The notes under the pieces: generated by a model
Databases searched by the model: none
What the model saw: the letters and a program-made list of their open reading frames with translations, nothing else
Told to the model about the DNA's origin: nothing
NCBI RefSeq assembly: GCF_002864685.1
Contig: NZ_NMQZ01000001.1
Location: 62,001-126,000, forward strand
Direction of reading: 5' to 3'
DNA length: 64,000 nucleotides
From: Alloalcanivorax mobilis
GTDB taxonomy: Bacteria; Pseudomonadota; Gammaproteobacteria; Pseudomonadales; Alcanivoracaceae
Shown: positions 8,553-18,860 of the stretch, in pieces
How positions within the stretch are numbered: the stretch's first letter is position 1
Layout of the letters: each line of letters begins with the position of its first letter
Position numbers and translations under genes: made by a program

Positions 8553-9536
8553 TCAGAGTGCCCACATAAAAGACATATTGCCAAAGCTGAGCGGGTCACT
8601 GTCGCGGATCGGCGACGTGGAGTTCTGGACCGTCATGGTGAAACTGAAACCATCGGTGTGCAGGCCAAACCCGGCCACGGCGGTGCCAATGTAATCACGC
8701 GCTTGCACATCGTAATCGTCACCCTTGCGCTCAATGTAGGAGTAGCCCACATATTGACCGGAGAGGCCGACGAATACCTCCCAGCCAAAGCCGGGGTTGT
8801 CGAACAGACCGACCAGGGAGCCGGCGGTGCCGATGCCGGCGTAATCGGGAATGAAGTTGCCGGGAAGATTGCAGCCGAAGCGCACGAAGCCGCCGGCCTG
8901 GGCGTTGCCGTCGAAGTTATTGGCGTCCACGCCCCAGGCATAGCCCAGTTCGGTCTGATAGCCGCCGTCGCTGGTGTGCCGGAACAGCCGGTGGGCGTTG
9001 ATAAAGTAGGCCCCGCCGATCAGATCCTGCCCGAGCTGGTTGTCCCAGCCTTCCGGCTCGTTGGAGCCGGTGATGCGGTGCACGATCTTCTGACTTTCCT
9101 CGGCGCCGGAATCCGGGCCGACTATCCCGATTCGCACGCCATACCCGTACAGGCTGTCGGCGTCCCAGCTGAACAGCCCCAGTTCCAGGTTGGTGTAGCC
9201 CACGTAGGGCAAGTCGTTGTAATCCGGGGTTTCACGCTTGATGTCGTTGGGCGTGATCATGATCTGCTCCAGGCTCACCGTGAACGCGTGGCGCTCGCTG
9301 GCGGCGGAAATCCCGGGCAGAGGATCAAGCAGCCGGGCGGTGCCGCAGGTCAGGCCGCTCTCGCTCTCACACTGGGTGTGTCCTTCGTCCACCCAGCTGA
9401 ATCGCACCCCATTGGTGTAGTTCTTATCCTGTCCCAGAAAAACATCGTTATCCCAGGAAAACCCCAGGGTATCGGCTTGAGCATATGGCCCGGCAAGCAC
9501 CCCGAACATCAAGGCGGCAAGATAGAGGAACCTCAT
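8553..9536 (-). CDS. LpxR-like outer membrane lipid A deacylase family protein
   Basis: A 327-residue predicted outer membrane protein. It has an N-terminal signal peptide (MRFLYLAALMFGVLAGPYAQA), then the LpxR/DUF2219 hallmark SWDNDVFLGQDKNYTNGVRF directly after the cleavage site. The rest alternates polar and aromatic residues like a beta-barrel. LpxR of Salmonella removes the 3'-acyloxyacyl group of lipid A, and its catalytic Asn-Asp pair corresponds to the N-D of WDNDVF here. I take 9536 as start because GGGAGA lies just upstream and the signal peptide begins there; an alternative start six codons earlier is possible. Enzymatic activity is inferred from the family only. Confidence 0.8.
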   Translation of the reverse strand: MRFLYLAALMFGVLAGPYAQADTLGFSWDNDVFLGQDKNYTNGVRFSWVDEGHTQCESESGLTCGTARLLDPLPGISAASERHAFTVSLEQIMITPNDIKRETPDYNDLPYVGYTNLELGLFSWDADSLYGYGVRIGIVGPDSGAEESQKIVHRITGSNEPEGWDNQLGQDLIGGAYFINAHRLFRHTSDGGYQTELGYAWGVDANNFDGNAQAGGFVRFGCNLPGNFIPDYAGIGTAGSLVGLFDNPGFGWEVFVGLSGQYVGYSYIERKGDDYDVQARDYIGTAVAGFGLHTDGFSFTMTVQNSTSPIRDSDPLSFGNMSFMWAL

Positions 9537-9801
9537 AGATCTCTCCCACGACACAACAACATACAGATCTCCCCCGAGAGGCGGTCCGTGACGGCGGAAT
9601 CGCCCAAAACAAAAAATCAGCGGCGTGACTCGCGGAGCGCGTAAGGCGTTGGAACCTGAACAGGGCAGGACAAGAGAACGAGGCCACCCCCGTGGGCTCG
9701 ATAAGATCGTTCCGCGAACGCCGATTATTCTCCATGCATATCGGGGGCCACCGCCAGCGTCGCGCGATAAAGTTTGTAAAACCGACGCGGGCGCCCGGTG
9801 G

Positions 9802-11560
<1,759 letters not shown>

Positions 11561-12106
11561 TCAATCGCGTACCACGCGCCCGCTGTCCAGATCGATGATG
11601 GTGGAGGGCTTACCCCCGCCGGTGTCGCCGTTGACGACGAAATCCAGTTCGCCGCCCAGCCGGCGCGCCACATTGAACGCGTTGCGCGCCGGCGGCTCGC
11701 CGGCGCGGTTGGCGCTGGTCGAGACGATCGGCGTGCCCACCGCCGATGCCAGTGCCCGGGCGATGCCGTGCCCACTCACCCTGACCGCCACCTGGTCGTG
11801 GTGGCCGGTAATCCAGGCCGGCACCGAGGGCAGGGCGGGCAGCAGATAGGTCACCGGCCCCGGCCAGCGAGCCGCCAGCTCGGCCCGCTCGGCCTCACTG
11901 AGCCGCACCAGGCCCTCTAGCTGCCGCAAGTCGGCGGCCACCAGAATCAGCCCTTTCTCCGCCGGCCGCCGTTTGATCTTCAGCAGCCGCCGCACCGCCT
12001 GTTCGTTGAACGGGTCGCAACCCAACCCGTAGACGGTCTCGGTGGGGTAAGCGACAACGCCGCCGGCCTGAATGATACGGGCGGCACTCTGCAGATGCTG
12101 ATTCAT
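11561..12106 (-). CDS. tsaC: Threonylcarbamoyl-AMP synthase
   Basis: A 181-residue YrdC/Sua5-fold enzyme making L-threonylcarbamoyladenylate from threonine, bicarbonate and ATP. This is the first step in t6A modification of ANN-decoding tRNAs. The signature YPTETVYGLGCDPFN is at about residue 20. KRRPAEKGLI and VSTSANRAGEPP cover the nucleotide-binding region. The size fits the short TsaC type rather than the longer Sua5. It lies between dprA and hemF, the same order as in Pseudomonas except that no qor gene separates it from hemF. Confidence 0.94.
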   Translation of the reverse strand: MNQHLQSAARIIQAGGVVAYPTETVYGLGCDPFNEQAVRRLLKIKRRPAEKGLILVAADLRQLEGLVRLSEAERAELAARWPGPVTYLLPALPSVPAWITGHHDQVAVRVSGHGIARALASAVGTPIVSTSANRAGEPPARNAFNVARRLGGELDFVVNGDTGGGKPSTIIDLDSGRVVRD

Positions 12107-12218
12107 GATCGCTCCGGCGCTCGGCGCAGGGAACGGGCCAGCGCCTGGCGGGCCCGGTCAGGGGTGGCATTGAGCGCCCCACGGGCGCACAGCGCGGAAG
12201 GTACCCAAGCGCTGGGCG

Positions 12219-13274
12219 TCAGGCAAGCCCGGAGCGGCGCGCGTAACCGCCGGCCAGGCGCTCCACGCGGCCCTCCAGCTCCAGTTCGGCGAGCTGATCG
12301 GCAAGCTGCGCCGCCGACAATCCGGAGCGCACCTGCAGAGCATCCAGGTTATTGACGCCACCGGTAAAGTGTTTCAGCAAGGCGGGCTCATCGGCCAGCG
12401 CCGGGCTGTCGTCGATCAAGCGCTGGAAATCGCCGAACGCGCGCAGCAGATCGTCAACGTTCTCCAGCCAGTTGGCGCCGTCGCGCAGCAGCCGGTGGCA
12501 GCCCCGGCTCAGCGGATTGTGGATCGAACCGGGGATCGCGAACACCTCCCGGCCTTGCTCGGCGGCGGTGCGCGCGGTGATCAGTGAGCCGCTTCTCAAC
12601 GCGGCCTCCACCACCAGGGTGGCGAGGCTCAAGCCACTGATGATGCGATTGCGCTGCGGGAAGTGCTCGCGGCGCGGACGACTGCCGGGCGCGAATTCGG
12701 TGACCAGCGCGCCGCCACCCTCGACGATGGCATCGGCCAGGCCACCGTGGCGGGGCGGGTAAATGCGATCCGGACCGCCGCCCAGCACCGCCACGGTGGC
12801 GCCGGCACCGGCCAGCGCACCCCGGTGGGCGGCGCCATCCACGCCCAGGGCCAGGCCACTGGTGATCACGAACCCGGCGCCGGCCAGGGTGCGCGCGAAC
12901 CGAAACGCGTTGTCCAGGCCGTCCGCCGACGCGCCACGGGCACCGACCATGGCCAGTTGCGGCCGGCTCAGCGCGGCCACCTCGCCGCGCACCGCCAATA
13001 CCCCCGGCGCGTCGGGCAAATCGCTCAGCAAGGGCGGATAGTCGGCATCGCCAAGCGCCAGCCATCGCCAGCCCTGGCGCCGCAGGGTGTCATGCGCCTC
13101 GCTCAGGCGGCCGGGTTCCAGCAAAACGGTGGCGTCCCGGCCGGCCGGCAGATGGCGCCGGTATTCGCCGATCGGCAGGGTGCCGGGGGGATGGTCCCGC
13201 AGCACCCGGCCGAGCCGGGCGGAATCGGGCGTGAAGGCGGCGCACAGGGCCAGCCTGAGAAGTGAATCGTCCAT
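12219..13274 (-). CDS. dprA: DNA-processing protein DprA
   Basis: A 351-residue protein that binds single-stranded DNA and loads RecA during natural transformation. The Rossmann-like core has GARGASADG, SGLALGVDGAAHRGAL, the FPQRNRIISGLS signature and FAIPGSIHNPLSRGCH. A short winged-helix-like C-terminal domain (DALQVRSGLSAAQLADQLAELE) follows. It lies downstream of the LysM gene with a 43-base gap and upstream of tsaC. Together with the type IV pilus retraction genes elsewhere in this window, it is compatible with DNA uptake ability, although competence is not shown. Confidence 0.94.
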   Translation of the reverse strand: MDDSLLRLALCAAFTPDSARLGRVLRDHPPGTLPIGEYRRHLPAGRDATVLLEPGRLSEAHDTLRRQGWRWLALGDADYPPLLSDLPDAPGVLAVRGEVAALSRPQLAMVGARGASADGLDNAFRFARTLAGAGFVITSGLALGVDGAAHRGALAGAGATVAVLGGGPDRIYPPRHGGLADAIVEGGGALVTEFAPGSRPRREHFPQRNRIISGLSLATLVVEAALRSGSLITARTAAEQGREVFAIPGSIHNPLSRGCHRLLRDGANWLENVDDLLRAFGDFQRLIDDSPALADEPALLKHFTGGVNNLDALQVRSGLSAAQLADQLAELELEGRVERLAGGYARRSGLA

Positions 13275-13317
13275 CGCGCACCTCCTTGTGCGGTGGTCAT
13301 CGGTAACGTTGACCGGT

Positions 13318-14391
13318 TCAGTAACTGCCGGCCGGGCTCTCCACCAGATCGTTCATGTGCACCGGCCGTGTCGAGGTCATCACCAGTGCATAGCTGACCT
13401 TCTCGAACACCTTGAACAGCACCAGGGTGCCCGCTTTGGTGCGGGGCAGGCGGACCATTTCGTCGCGTTGACGATCACGCACCAGTTCGCCTTCCTGATA
13501 GATCTCCAGCACGTGGCCGGGTTCCATGCCCTCGCGCTCGCCCCGGTTGATCACCACCACCTCGTTGCGGGCGACGCTGTTGATGCGATCGAAGAAGCGG
13601 ATAATCCGGCCGGTGACTTTGTCGTTCGGGGCATGCGGGTAGAGCACCGCGCGCACCTTGCCGTCCGGGCGGGAGAACAGCCGGTCATCGACGCGCACGT
13701 CCTCCGAGGAGCGCACCAGTTCCAGGGTGGCCATGTCCTCTTCGTGGTCCTGCACGCTGGCCAGCGCCACCTGGCGGGCCTCGTAGCCGAGCACCTCGTC
13801 GGTGTTCGGATCGACGTATTCCTCGCCCACCCGATACAGCCCGTAACGGCGCTCAATCTGCTCCCAGAGGGTCACCGGATCGCGCGCATAGATGGTGTCA
13901 CCCATGCCGTACACGACCCGGCCATCTTGCCCACCGACCACATAGGGCGCCTGAGCGATGTCATCACGCTCCACCACCAGACCTTCCTTGAGATAGCTCT
14001 GGATGGCGCTCATCGGGATCGCCGGAATGGCGTCTTCGCGATCCAGCTCACGCACCCTCGGTGTCAGCTTGACGGTGCCGTCGGCGAGCCGGGTCTTGGC
14101 GGCCTCGCCCCGGTTCACGGTCAGCCGTGGCTGGCCATTCACCCAGGAAAGGCGGATTTCGTCGCCGGGATAGATCAGATGCGGGTTGTCGATGCCCGGG
14201 TTATCGTGCCAGAGTTCCGGCCATTGCCAGGGGTTCTCCAGAAAACGGCCACTGATATCCCACAGGGTATCGCCCTTTTTCACGTAGTAGACGTCGGGAT
14301 GGTTATCGCGCAAATCGACCGCCGCCAGCGCGCCCCCCGCCACCAGCAGACATATCCCCACGACCAGGATTCGCTGCAGCGATTTCATCAT
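13318..14391 (-). CDS. LysM domain envelope protein
   Basis: A 357-residue exported protein with an N-terminal signal sequence (MKSLQRILVVGICLLVAGGALA). A LysM peptidoglycan-binding domain follows at about residues 35-85 (YYVKKGDTLWDISGRFL ... WPELWHDNP ... IYPGDEIRL). The remaining 270 residues are a conserved domain of unknown fold rich in short beta-like strands. The same gene sits between dprA and def in Pseudomonas. It is divergent from def with a 183-base promoter region. A role in cell wall binding is inferred from the LysM motif. Confidence 0.87.
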   Translation of the reverse strand: MMKSLQRILVVGICLLVAGGALAAVDLRDNHPDVYYVKKGDTLWDISGRFLENPWQWPELWHDNPGIDNPHLIYPGDEIRLSWVNGQPRLTVNRGEAAKTRLADGTVKLTPRVRELDREDAIPAIPMSAIQSYLKEGLVVERDDIAQAPYVVGGQDGRVVYGMGDTIYARDPVTLWEQIERRYGLYRVGEEYVDPNTDEVLGYEARQVALASVQDHEEDMATLELVRSSEDVRVDDRLFSRPDGKVRAVLYPHAPNDKVTGRIIRFFDRINSVARNEVVVINRGEREGMEPGHVLEIYQEGELVRDRQRDEMVRLPRTKAGTLVLFKVFEKVSYALVMTSTRPVHMNDLVESPAGSY

Positions 14392-14574
14392 CAGCGGATT
14401 CCTTTTATCATTATAGGCGTTCGCACATGCGCAAACGCGCCCCCAGATCGAACACAGTCGTTACTGGATATTAGCAACGTGATCATATATTTAGCAACCA
14501 AAGCTAAGATGCTACTCCAGGTCGAGCGGCTGCAAAAAACCGTCCCGTCTGAAAGGCATTAACCCAGGATTCAC

Positions 14575-15081
14575 ATGGCAAAGCTGGAAATACTGGAATT
14601 CCCGGACCCCCGGTTACGCACCGTAGCAAAACCGGTGGAGACCGTGGATGACGCGCTTCGCAAACTGATCGACGACATGATCGAAACCATGTACGACGCC
14701 CAGGGCATCGGGCTGGCCGCCAGCCAGGTCGATGTGCACCAGCGGCTGCTGGTGATCGATGTCTCCGAGGAGCGCAACCAGCCGCTGGTCTTTATCAACC
14801 CGCGCATCACACCGCTGACCGGCGATCTGGCCCCCTACGAAGAGGGCTGCCTGTCGGTGCCGGGCTTTTATGAGAAAGTGGAACGGCCGGCGCGGGTGCG
14901 CATCGAGGCGCTGGGCCGCGACGGCGAACCCTTCGAAATGGAAGCGGACGGCCTGCTCGCCACCTGCATTCAGCACGAGATCGACCACCTCGACGGCAAG
15001 CTGTTCGTCGACTATGTGTCCCGGCTGAAACGGGACCGGATCAAGAAAAAGCTGCAGAAAGTGCAGCGTCAACGCGTCTGA
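14575..15081 (+). CDS. def: Peptide deformylase
   Basis: A 168-residue metalloenzyme removing the N-formyl group from nascent proteins. All three family motifs are present: GIGLAASQV (motif 1), EGCLSVPG (motif 2, metal-ligand Cys) and QHEIDHLDG (motif 3, two metal-ligand His and the catalytic Glu). Length is typical. It is the first gene of a def-fmt-rsmB-trkA block, with fmt beginning 9 bases after its stop. Confidence 0.97.
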   Translation: MAKLEILEFPDPRLRTVAKPVETVDDALRKLIDDMIETMYDAQGIGLAASQVDVHQRLLVIDVSEERNQPLVFINPRITPLTGDLAPYEEGCLSVPGFYEKVERPARVRIEALGRDGEPFEMEADGLLATCIQHEIDHLDGKLFVDYVSRLKRDRIKKKLQKVQRQRV

Positions 15082-15090
15082 GGCCCCCTT

Positions 15091-16044
15091 TTGCAACCTT
15101 TGCGTCTTGCCTTCGCCGGTACGCCGGATTTCGCCGCTGTCAGCCTGCAAGCCCTGCTTGAGACCGACCACCAGGTGGTGGCGGTGCTCACCCAGCCCGA
15201 TCGCGGCGCTGGCCGTGGCAAAAAAATCACGCCCGGCCCGGTGAAACAGCTCGCCCTGGACCACGGCATCCCGGTGCTGCAACCCAGCCACCTCAAGGGC
15301 GACGACACTCTCGCCGAGTTGCGTGCGCTGGAGCTGGATGCCCTGATCGTGGTCGCCTATGGCCTGATCATTCCACAGGCGGTGCTCGATCTGCCCCGGC
15401 TGGCGTGCGTCAACGTGCATGGCTCGCTGCTGCCACGCTGGCGCGGCGCGGCGCCGATTCAACGGGCGATCATGGCCGGCGACGGTGAAAGCGGCACCAC
15501 CATCATGAAAATGGACGCCGGCCTGGATACCGGCCCGATGCTGTTGCACGAAACGCTGCCCATCGGCGAGCACGAAACCGGTGGCCAACTGCACGACCGC
15601 CTCGCCAGCCAGGGGGCGCGCTTGCTGAGCCGTGTTCTGGAAGACCTGCCCGGCCATCTGGCCGGCGCCGAGACCCAGCCGGAGCAGGGCGTCACCTACG
15701 CCCACAAACTGAGCAAGCACGAAGCGCGGCTGGATTTTCGCCTGCCCGGGCGGGCCCTGGTGTGCCGGGTGCGCGCTTTTAACCCCTGGCCGGTCACCTG
15801 GACCGAACTGGCCGGCCAGACCGTGCGCGTCTGGGAGGCACGCGAGCATCGCGCCGACGACCAGCCCGGCGAGCAAGAGCCGGGCCGTATTCTCACCGTC
15901 AGCGACGCTGGCATCACAGTGGCCTGCGGCGATGGCGAGATTCTGCTGACCCACATCCAATTGCCCGGCAAGCGGCCCATGAGCGTGGCCGACGTACGCC
16001 GTGGCCACCCGGACCTGTTTCAACCGGGGGCCGCCCTTGTCTAA
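15091..16044 (+). CDS. fmt: Methionyl-tRNA formyltransferase
   Basis: A 317-residue enzyme that formylates initiator Met-tRNA using 10-formyltetrahydrofolate. The active-site motif HGSLLPRWRGAAPIQRAI is near residue 110 and GESGTTIMKMDAGLDTGP follows; the C-terminal OB-like tRNA-binding domain is complete. The start is a TTG at 15091 (LRLAFAGTPDFA follows closely), and I see no better start or strong ribosome binding site, which suggests coupling to def upstream. Its end overlaps the start of rsmB. Confidence 0.95.
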   Translation: MQPLRLAFAGTPDFAAVSLQALLETDHQVVAVLTQPDRGAGRGKKITPGPVKQLALDHGIPVLQPSHLKGDDTLAELRALELDALIVVAYGLIIPQAVLDLPRLACVNVHGSLLPRWRGAAPIQRAIMAGDGESGTTIMKMDAGLDTGPMLLHETLPIGEHETGGQLHDRLASQGARLLSRVLEDLPGHLAGAETQPEQGVTYAHKLSKHEARLDFRLPGRALVCRVRAFNPWPVTWTELAGQTVRVWEAREHRADDQPGEQEPGRILTVSDAGITVACGDGEILLTHIQLPGKRPMSVADVRRGHPDLFQPGAALV

Positions 16045-17356
16045 CGAACCCAAGGCCCTGGACCCGCGCCTGGCGGCGGTGCGCGTGCTCAACCGGGTGT
16101 TGCCCGGCAGCGGCGACGGCGCCAGCCTGCGCGAAGTACTGCGTGCCCAACCCCTTGAGGGCGGCCAGGCCGGTGGTCTGATGCGCGATCTGTGCTTCGG
16201 TGTCTGCCGCCACCTGCGGCCCCTCAATCAATGGCTCAACGAGCAACTGCAAAAGCCCCTGCAAGCCAGCGCCCAACCGGTACGGCTGGCGTTGCTGTGC
16301 GGTCTTTATGAGCTGTGGTTCAGCGAGCGCCCCGCCCACGCGGTGGTCAACGCCTACCCGGAGCTGTGCCGTGGCCTGCAGGCGCCCTGGGCCAGCGGCC
16401 TGGTGAACGCGCTGCTGCGCAAGGCCAGCCGCTTGACCGCCGAGCAGGCGTTCGCCGACTACAAGGAACCGGTGCGGCTGGCGCTGCCCGGCTGGCTGTG
16501 GAAACAATGGCAACAGGACTGGCCCGACCAGGCCACGGCCATCGGCGAGGCCAGCCTGGCGCCGCCGCCGTTCGGCTTGCGCGTGAACCGGCTCCGCCTG
16601 ACTCGCGAACACGCGCTGGCGACGCTGGGGGAGGGCGCTCGCGCCGGAACGCTGGCGCCGTGGAGCCTGTATCTGAGCCCACCGCGACCGGTGGCGGCGT
16701 TGCCCGGCTTCGAGCAAGGCGATTTCTCGGTGCAGGACGAAGCCGCCCAATTGCCGGCGGAGTATCTGCACGTGCCCGATCAGGGCCGGGTGCTGGACGC
16801 CTGCGCCGCCCCCGGCGGCAAGACCGGCCAGATTCTCGAAGCCTGGCCCGGCGCCCGCGTGACCGCCCTGGATCTCTCCGGCGCCCGCCTGGCGCGGGTG
16901 GCGCAGAACCTGACCCGCCTCGGCGCCGGCGCCGAACTGGTGCGCGGCGACGTCACCGACCCGGCCGGCTGGTGGGATGGCGAGCCGTTTGATGCCATTT
17001 TGCTCGATGCGCCCTGTTCCGCCACCGGTATTCTGCGCCGGCAACCGGACGTGAAGTGGCACCGGCGCCGCGAAGACCTGCCGGTACTGGCGGATTTACA
17101 AGCGCGCATGCTGGATGCACTATGGCCGCTGCTACGGCCCGGGGGCACTCTGGTGTACGCGACCTGCTCGATGATCCGGGCGGAAAACGACCAGCAGATC
17201 ACGGCGTTCCTGGCCCGCACCGGCGACGCCGTGGACGAAACGCCGCGCCCGGCGGACGCGCCGGCGGTCTCCGCGGGCTGGCAGTTACTGCCCGAAGACA
17301 ACGGGCCCGACGGTTTTTATCTGGCCTGCCTGCGCAAGCGGGAGGCGACAGCATAA
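16037..17356 (+). CDS. rsmB: 16S rRNA (cytosine-967-C5) methyltransferase
   Basis: A 439-residue S-adenosylmethionine-dependent methyltransferase for C967 of 16S rRNA. An N-terminal NusB-like RNA-binding domain covers about residues 1-140. The SAM motif DACAAPGGKTG is at 254-264, DAPCSATG at 324-331, and a second cysteine (catalytic) in the ATCS motif at about 377. I prefer the TTG at 16037, which overlaps the fmt stop and sits after a G-rich stretch, giving a length near the E. coli 429. A GTG or ATG start at 16001 would add 12 atypical residues. Confidence 0.93.
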   Translation: MSNEPKALDPRLAAVRVLNRVLPGSGDGASLREVLRAQPLEGGQAGGLMRDLCFGVCRHLRPLNQWLNEQLQKPLQASAQPVRLALLCGLYELWFSERPAHAVVNAYPELCRGLQAPWASGLVNALLRKASRLTAEQAFADYKEPVRLALPGWLWKQWQQDWPDQATAIGEASLAPPPFGLRVNRLRLTREHALATLGEGARAGTLAPWSLYLSPPRPVAALPGFEQGDFSVQDEAAQLPAEYLHVPDQGRVLDACAAPGGKTGQILEAWPGARVTALDLSGARLARVAQNLTRLGAGAELVRGDVTDPAGWWDGEPFDAILLDAPCSATGILRRQPDVKWHRRREDLPVLADLQARMLDALWPLLRPGGTLVYATCSMIRAENDQQITAFLARTGDAVDETPRPADAPAVSAGWQLLPEDNGPDGFYLACLRKREATA

Positions 17357-17377
17357 CGGGGTGACCCACCAGCGATC

Positions 17378-18754
17378 ATGAAGATCATCATTCTGGGCGC
17401 CGGCCAGGTGGGCGGCACCCTGGCCGAAAACCTGGCCGGGGAGCGCAACGACATTACCGTCATCGACATCGACGGTGAACGTTTGCGCGAACTTGGCGAC
17501 CGGCTCGACATCGGCACGGTGCAAGGCATGGGCTGCTACCCCTGGGTACTCAAGGAAGCCGGCGCCGAAGACGCCGACATGCTGATCGCCGTCACCAACT
17601 CCGACGAAGTCAACATGGTCGCCTGCCAGGTCGCCTACAGCCTGTTTCGCACGCCCTCCAAAATCGCCCGCATCCGCACCGCCCACTACACCACCCGCGC
17701 GGACAAACTGTTCAACGAAAACGCCATCCCCATCGATGTGATCATCAGCCCCGAGCAGGTGGTGACCGATTACATCAAACGTCTGATCGAACACCCCGGC
17801 GCTCTGCAAGTGGTGAACTTCGCCGGCGGCCGGGTGCAACTGGTGGCGGTACGCGCCTACTACGGTGGCCCGCTGGTGGGCAACGAGCTGCGCGAACTGC
17901 GCAAGCACATGCCCAACGTGGACACCCGCGTGGCGGCGATCTTCCGCCGCAACCGGCCGATCATTCCCGAGGGCAACACGGTGATCGAGGCGGACGACGA
18001 GGTGTTCTTCATCGCCGCCAAGAACGACATCCGCGCGGTGATGAGCGAACTGCGGCGCCTGGAGCATAACTACAAGCGCGTGGTGATCGCCGGTGGCGGC
18101 AACATCGGCTACCGGCTGGCGAAGAGCATCCAGCACCGCTACAACGTCAAGATCATCGAACGTTCACCGGCGCGCGCCGAATGGCTCGGCGAAAAACTGC
18201 AACACACCGTGGTGTTGCAAGGCCCGGGCACCGACCGCGACGAGCTGCTCAAGGCCAACATCGAAAACACCGACGTGTTCTGCGCGCTCACCAACGACGA
18301 CGAAGCCAATATCATGGCGTCCTTGCTGGCCAAGCGACTCGGCGCCCGCAAGGTGATGACCCTGATCGCCAACCCGGCTTATGTGGATCTGGTGCAGGGC
18401 CACGACATCGACATCGCCATCTCGCCGCAGCAGTCCACCATCGGCAGTCTGCTCACCCATGTGCGCCGTGGCGACGTGGTCAACGTCTATTCCCTTCGGC
18501 GCGGCGCCGCCGAAGCCATCGAGGCGATCGCCCATGGCGACGCCAAATCCTCCAAGGTGGTGGGCCGGGCGATTGAAGACATCGACCTGCCCGAAGGCAC
18601 CACCATTGGCGCCGTGGTGCGCGGCGAAAAAGTCCTGATCGCCCACGACGACATCGTGATCGAACAGAACGACCACGTGATTCTGTTTTTGATCGACAAA
18701 CGCCGCATCCGCGATGTGGAAAAACTGTTTCAGGTTGGGTTTACCTTCTTCTGA
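17378..18754 (+). CDS. trkA: Trk potassium uptake system NAD-binding subunit
   Basis: A 458-residue cytoplasmic regulator of the Trk potassium channel. It has two tandem RCK units, each a nucleotide-binding Rossmann domain plus a TrkA-C domain. The glycine motifs are [10 protein letters not shown] near residue 6 and [10 protein letters not shown] near residue 238. It gates TrkH in response to NADH and ATP. It lies 21 bases after rsmB, as in Pseudomonas, and is followed by trkH, so both subunits are encoded together here. Confidence 0.96.
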   Translation: MKIIILGAGQVGGTLAENLAGERNDITVIDIDGERLRELGDRLDIGTVQGMGCYPWVLKEAGAEDADMLIAVTNSDEVNMVACQVAYSLFRTPSKIARIRTAHYTTRADKLFNENAIPIDVIISPEQVVTDYIKRLIEHPGALQVVNFAGGRVQLVAVRAYYGGPLVGNELRELRKHMPNVDTRVAAIFRRNRPIIPEGNTVIEADDEVFFIAAKNDIRAVMSELRRLEHNYKRVVIAGGGNIGYRLAKSIQHRYNVKIIERSPARAEWLGEKLQHTVVLQGPGTDRDELLKANIENTDVFCALTNDDEANIMASLLAKRLGARKVMTLIANPAYVDLVQGHDIDIAISPQQSTIGSLLTHVRRGDVVNVYSLRRGAAEAIEAIAHGDAKSSKVVGRAIEDIDLPEGTTIGAVVRGEKVLIAHDDIVIEQNDHVILFLIDKRRIRDVEKLFQVGFTFF

Positions 18755-18769
18755 TGAAGTCACGCTTGC

Positions 18770-18797
18770 ACGCAACACGCAACACGCGACACGCAAC
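18770..18797. repeat. Tandem 7-bp repeat ACGCAAC, 4 copies
   Basis: Four head-to-tail copies of ACGCAAC (the third is ACGCGAC) in the 106-base trkA-trkH gap. A second array of a different 7-mer lies just downstream. No coding or regulatory role is evident. Confidence 0.85.
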
Positions 18798-18821
18798 CCC
18801 ACTGCGTGACGTCGCGCGTGC

Positions 18822-18842
18822 CAGCGTGCAGCGTGCAGCGTG
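18822..18842. repeat. Tandem 7-bp repeat CAGCGTG, 3 copies
   Basis: Three perfect copies of CAGCGTG end 18 bases before the trkH start. The preceding TGCCAGCG matches the reverse complement of the 8-bp unit repeated at 26472, so related sequence motifs recur in the window. Confidence 0.8.
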
Positions 18843-18860
18843 TCAGCGCGGGGTTATTCC

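Noticed and set aside
7209-9644. Very long open frame on the plus strand (about 800 codons) opposite prlC and the LpxR-like gene
   Set aside because: It runs antisense to two well-supported genes, has no recognisable domain, and is rich in Gln, His and Gly, as expected for the opposite strand of high-GC genes.
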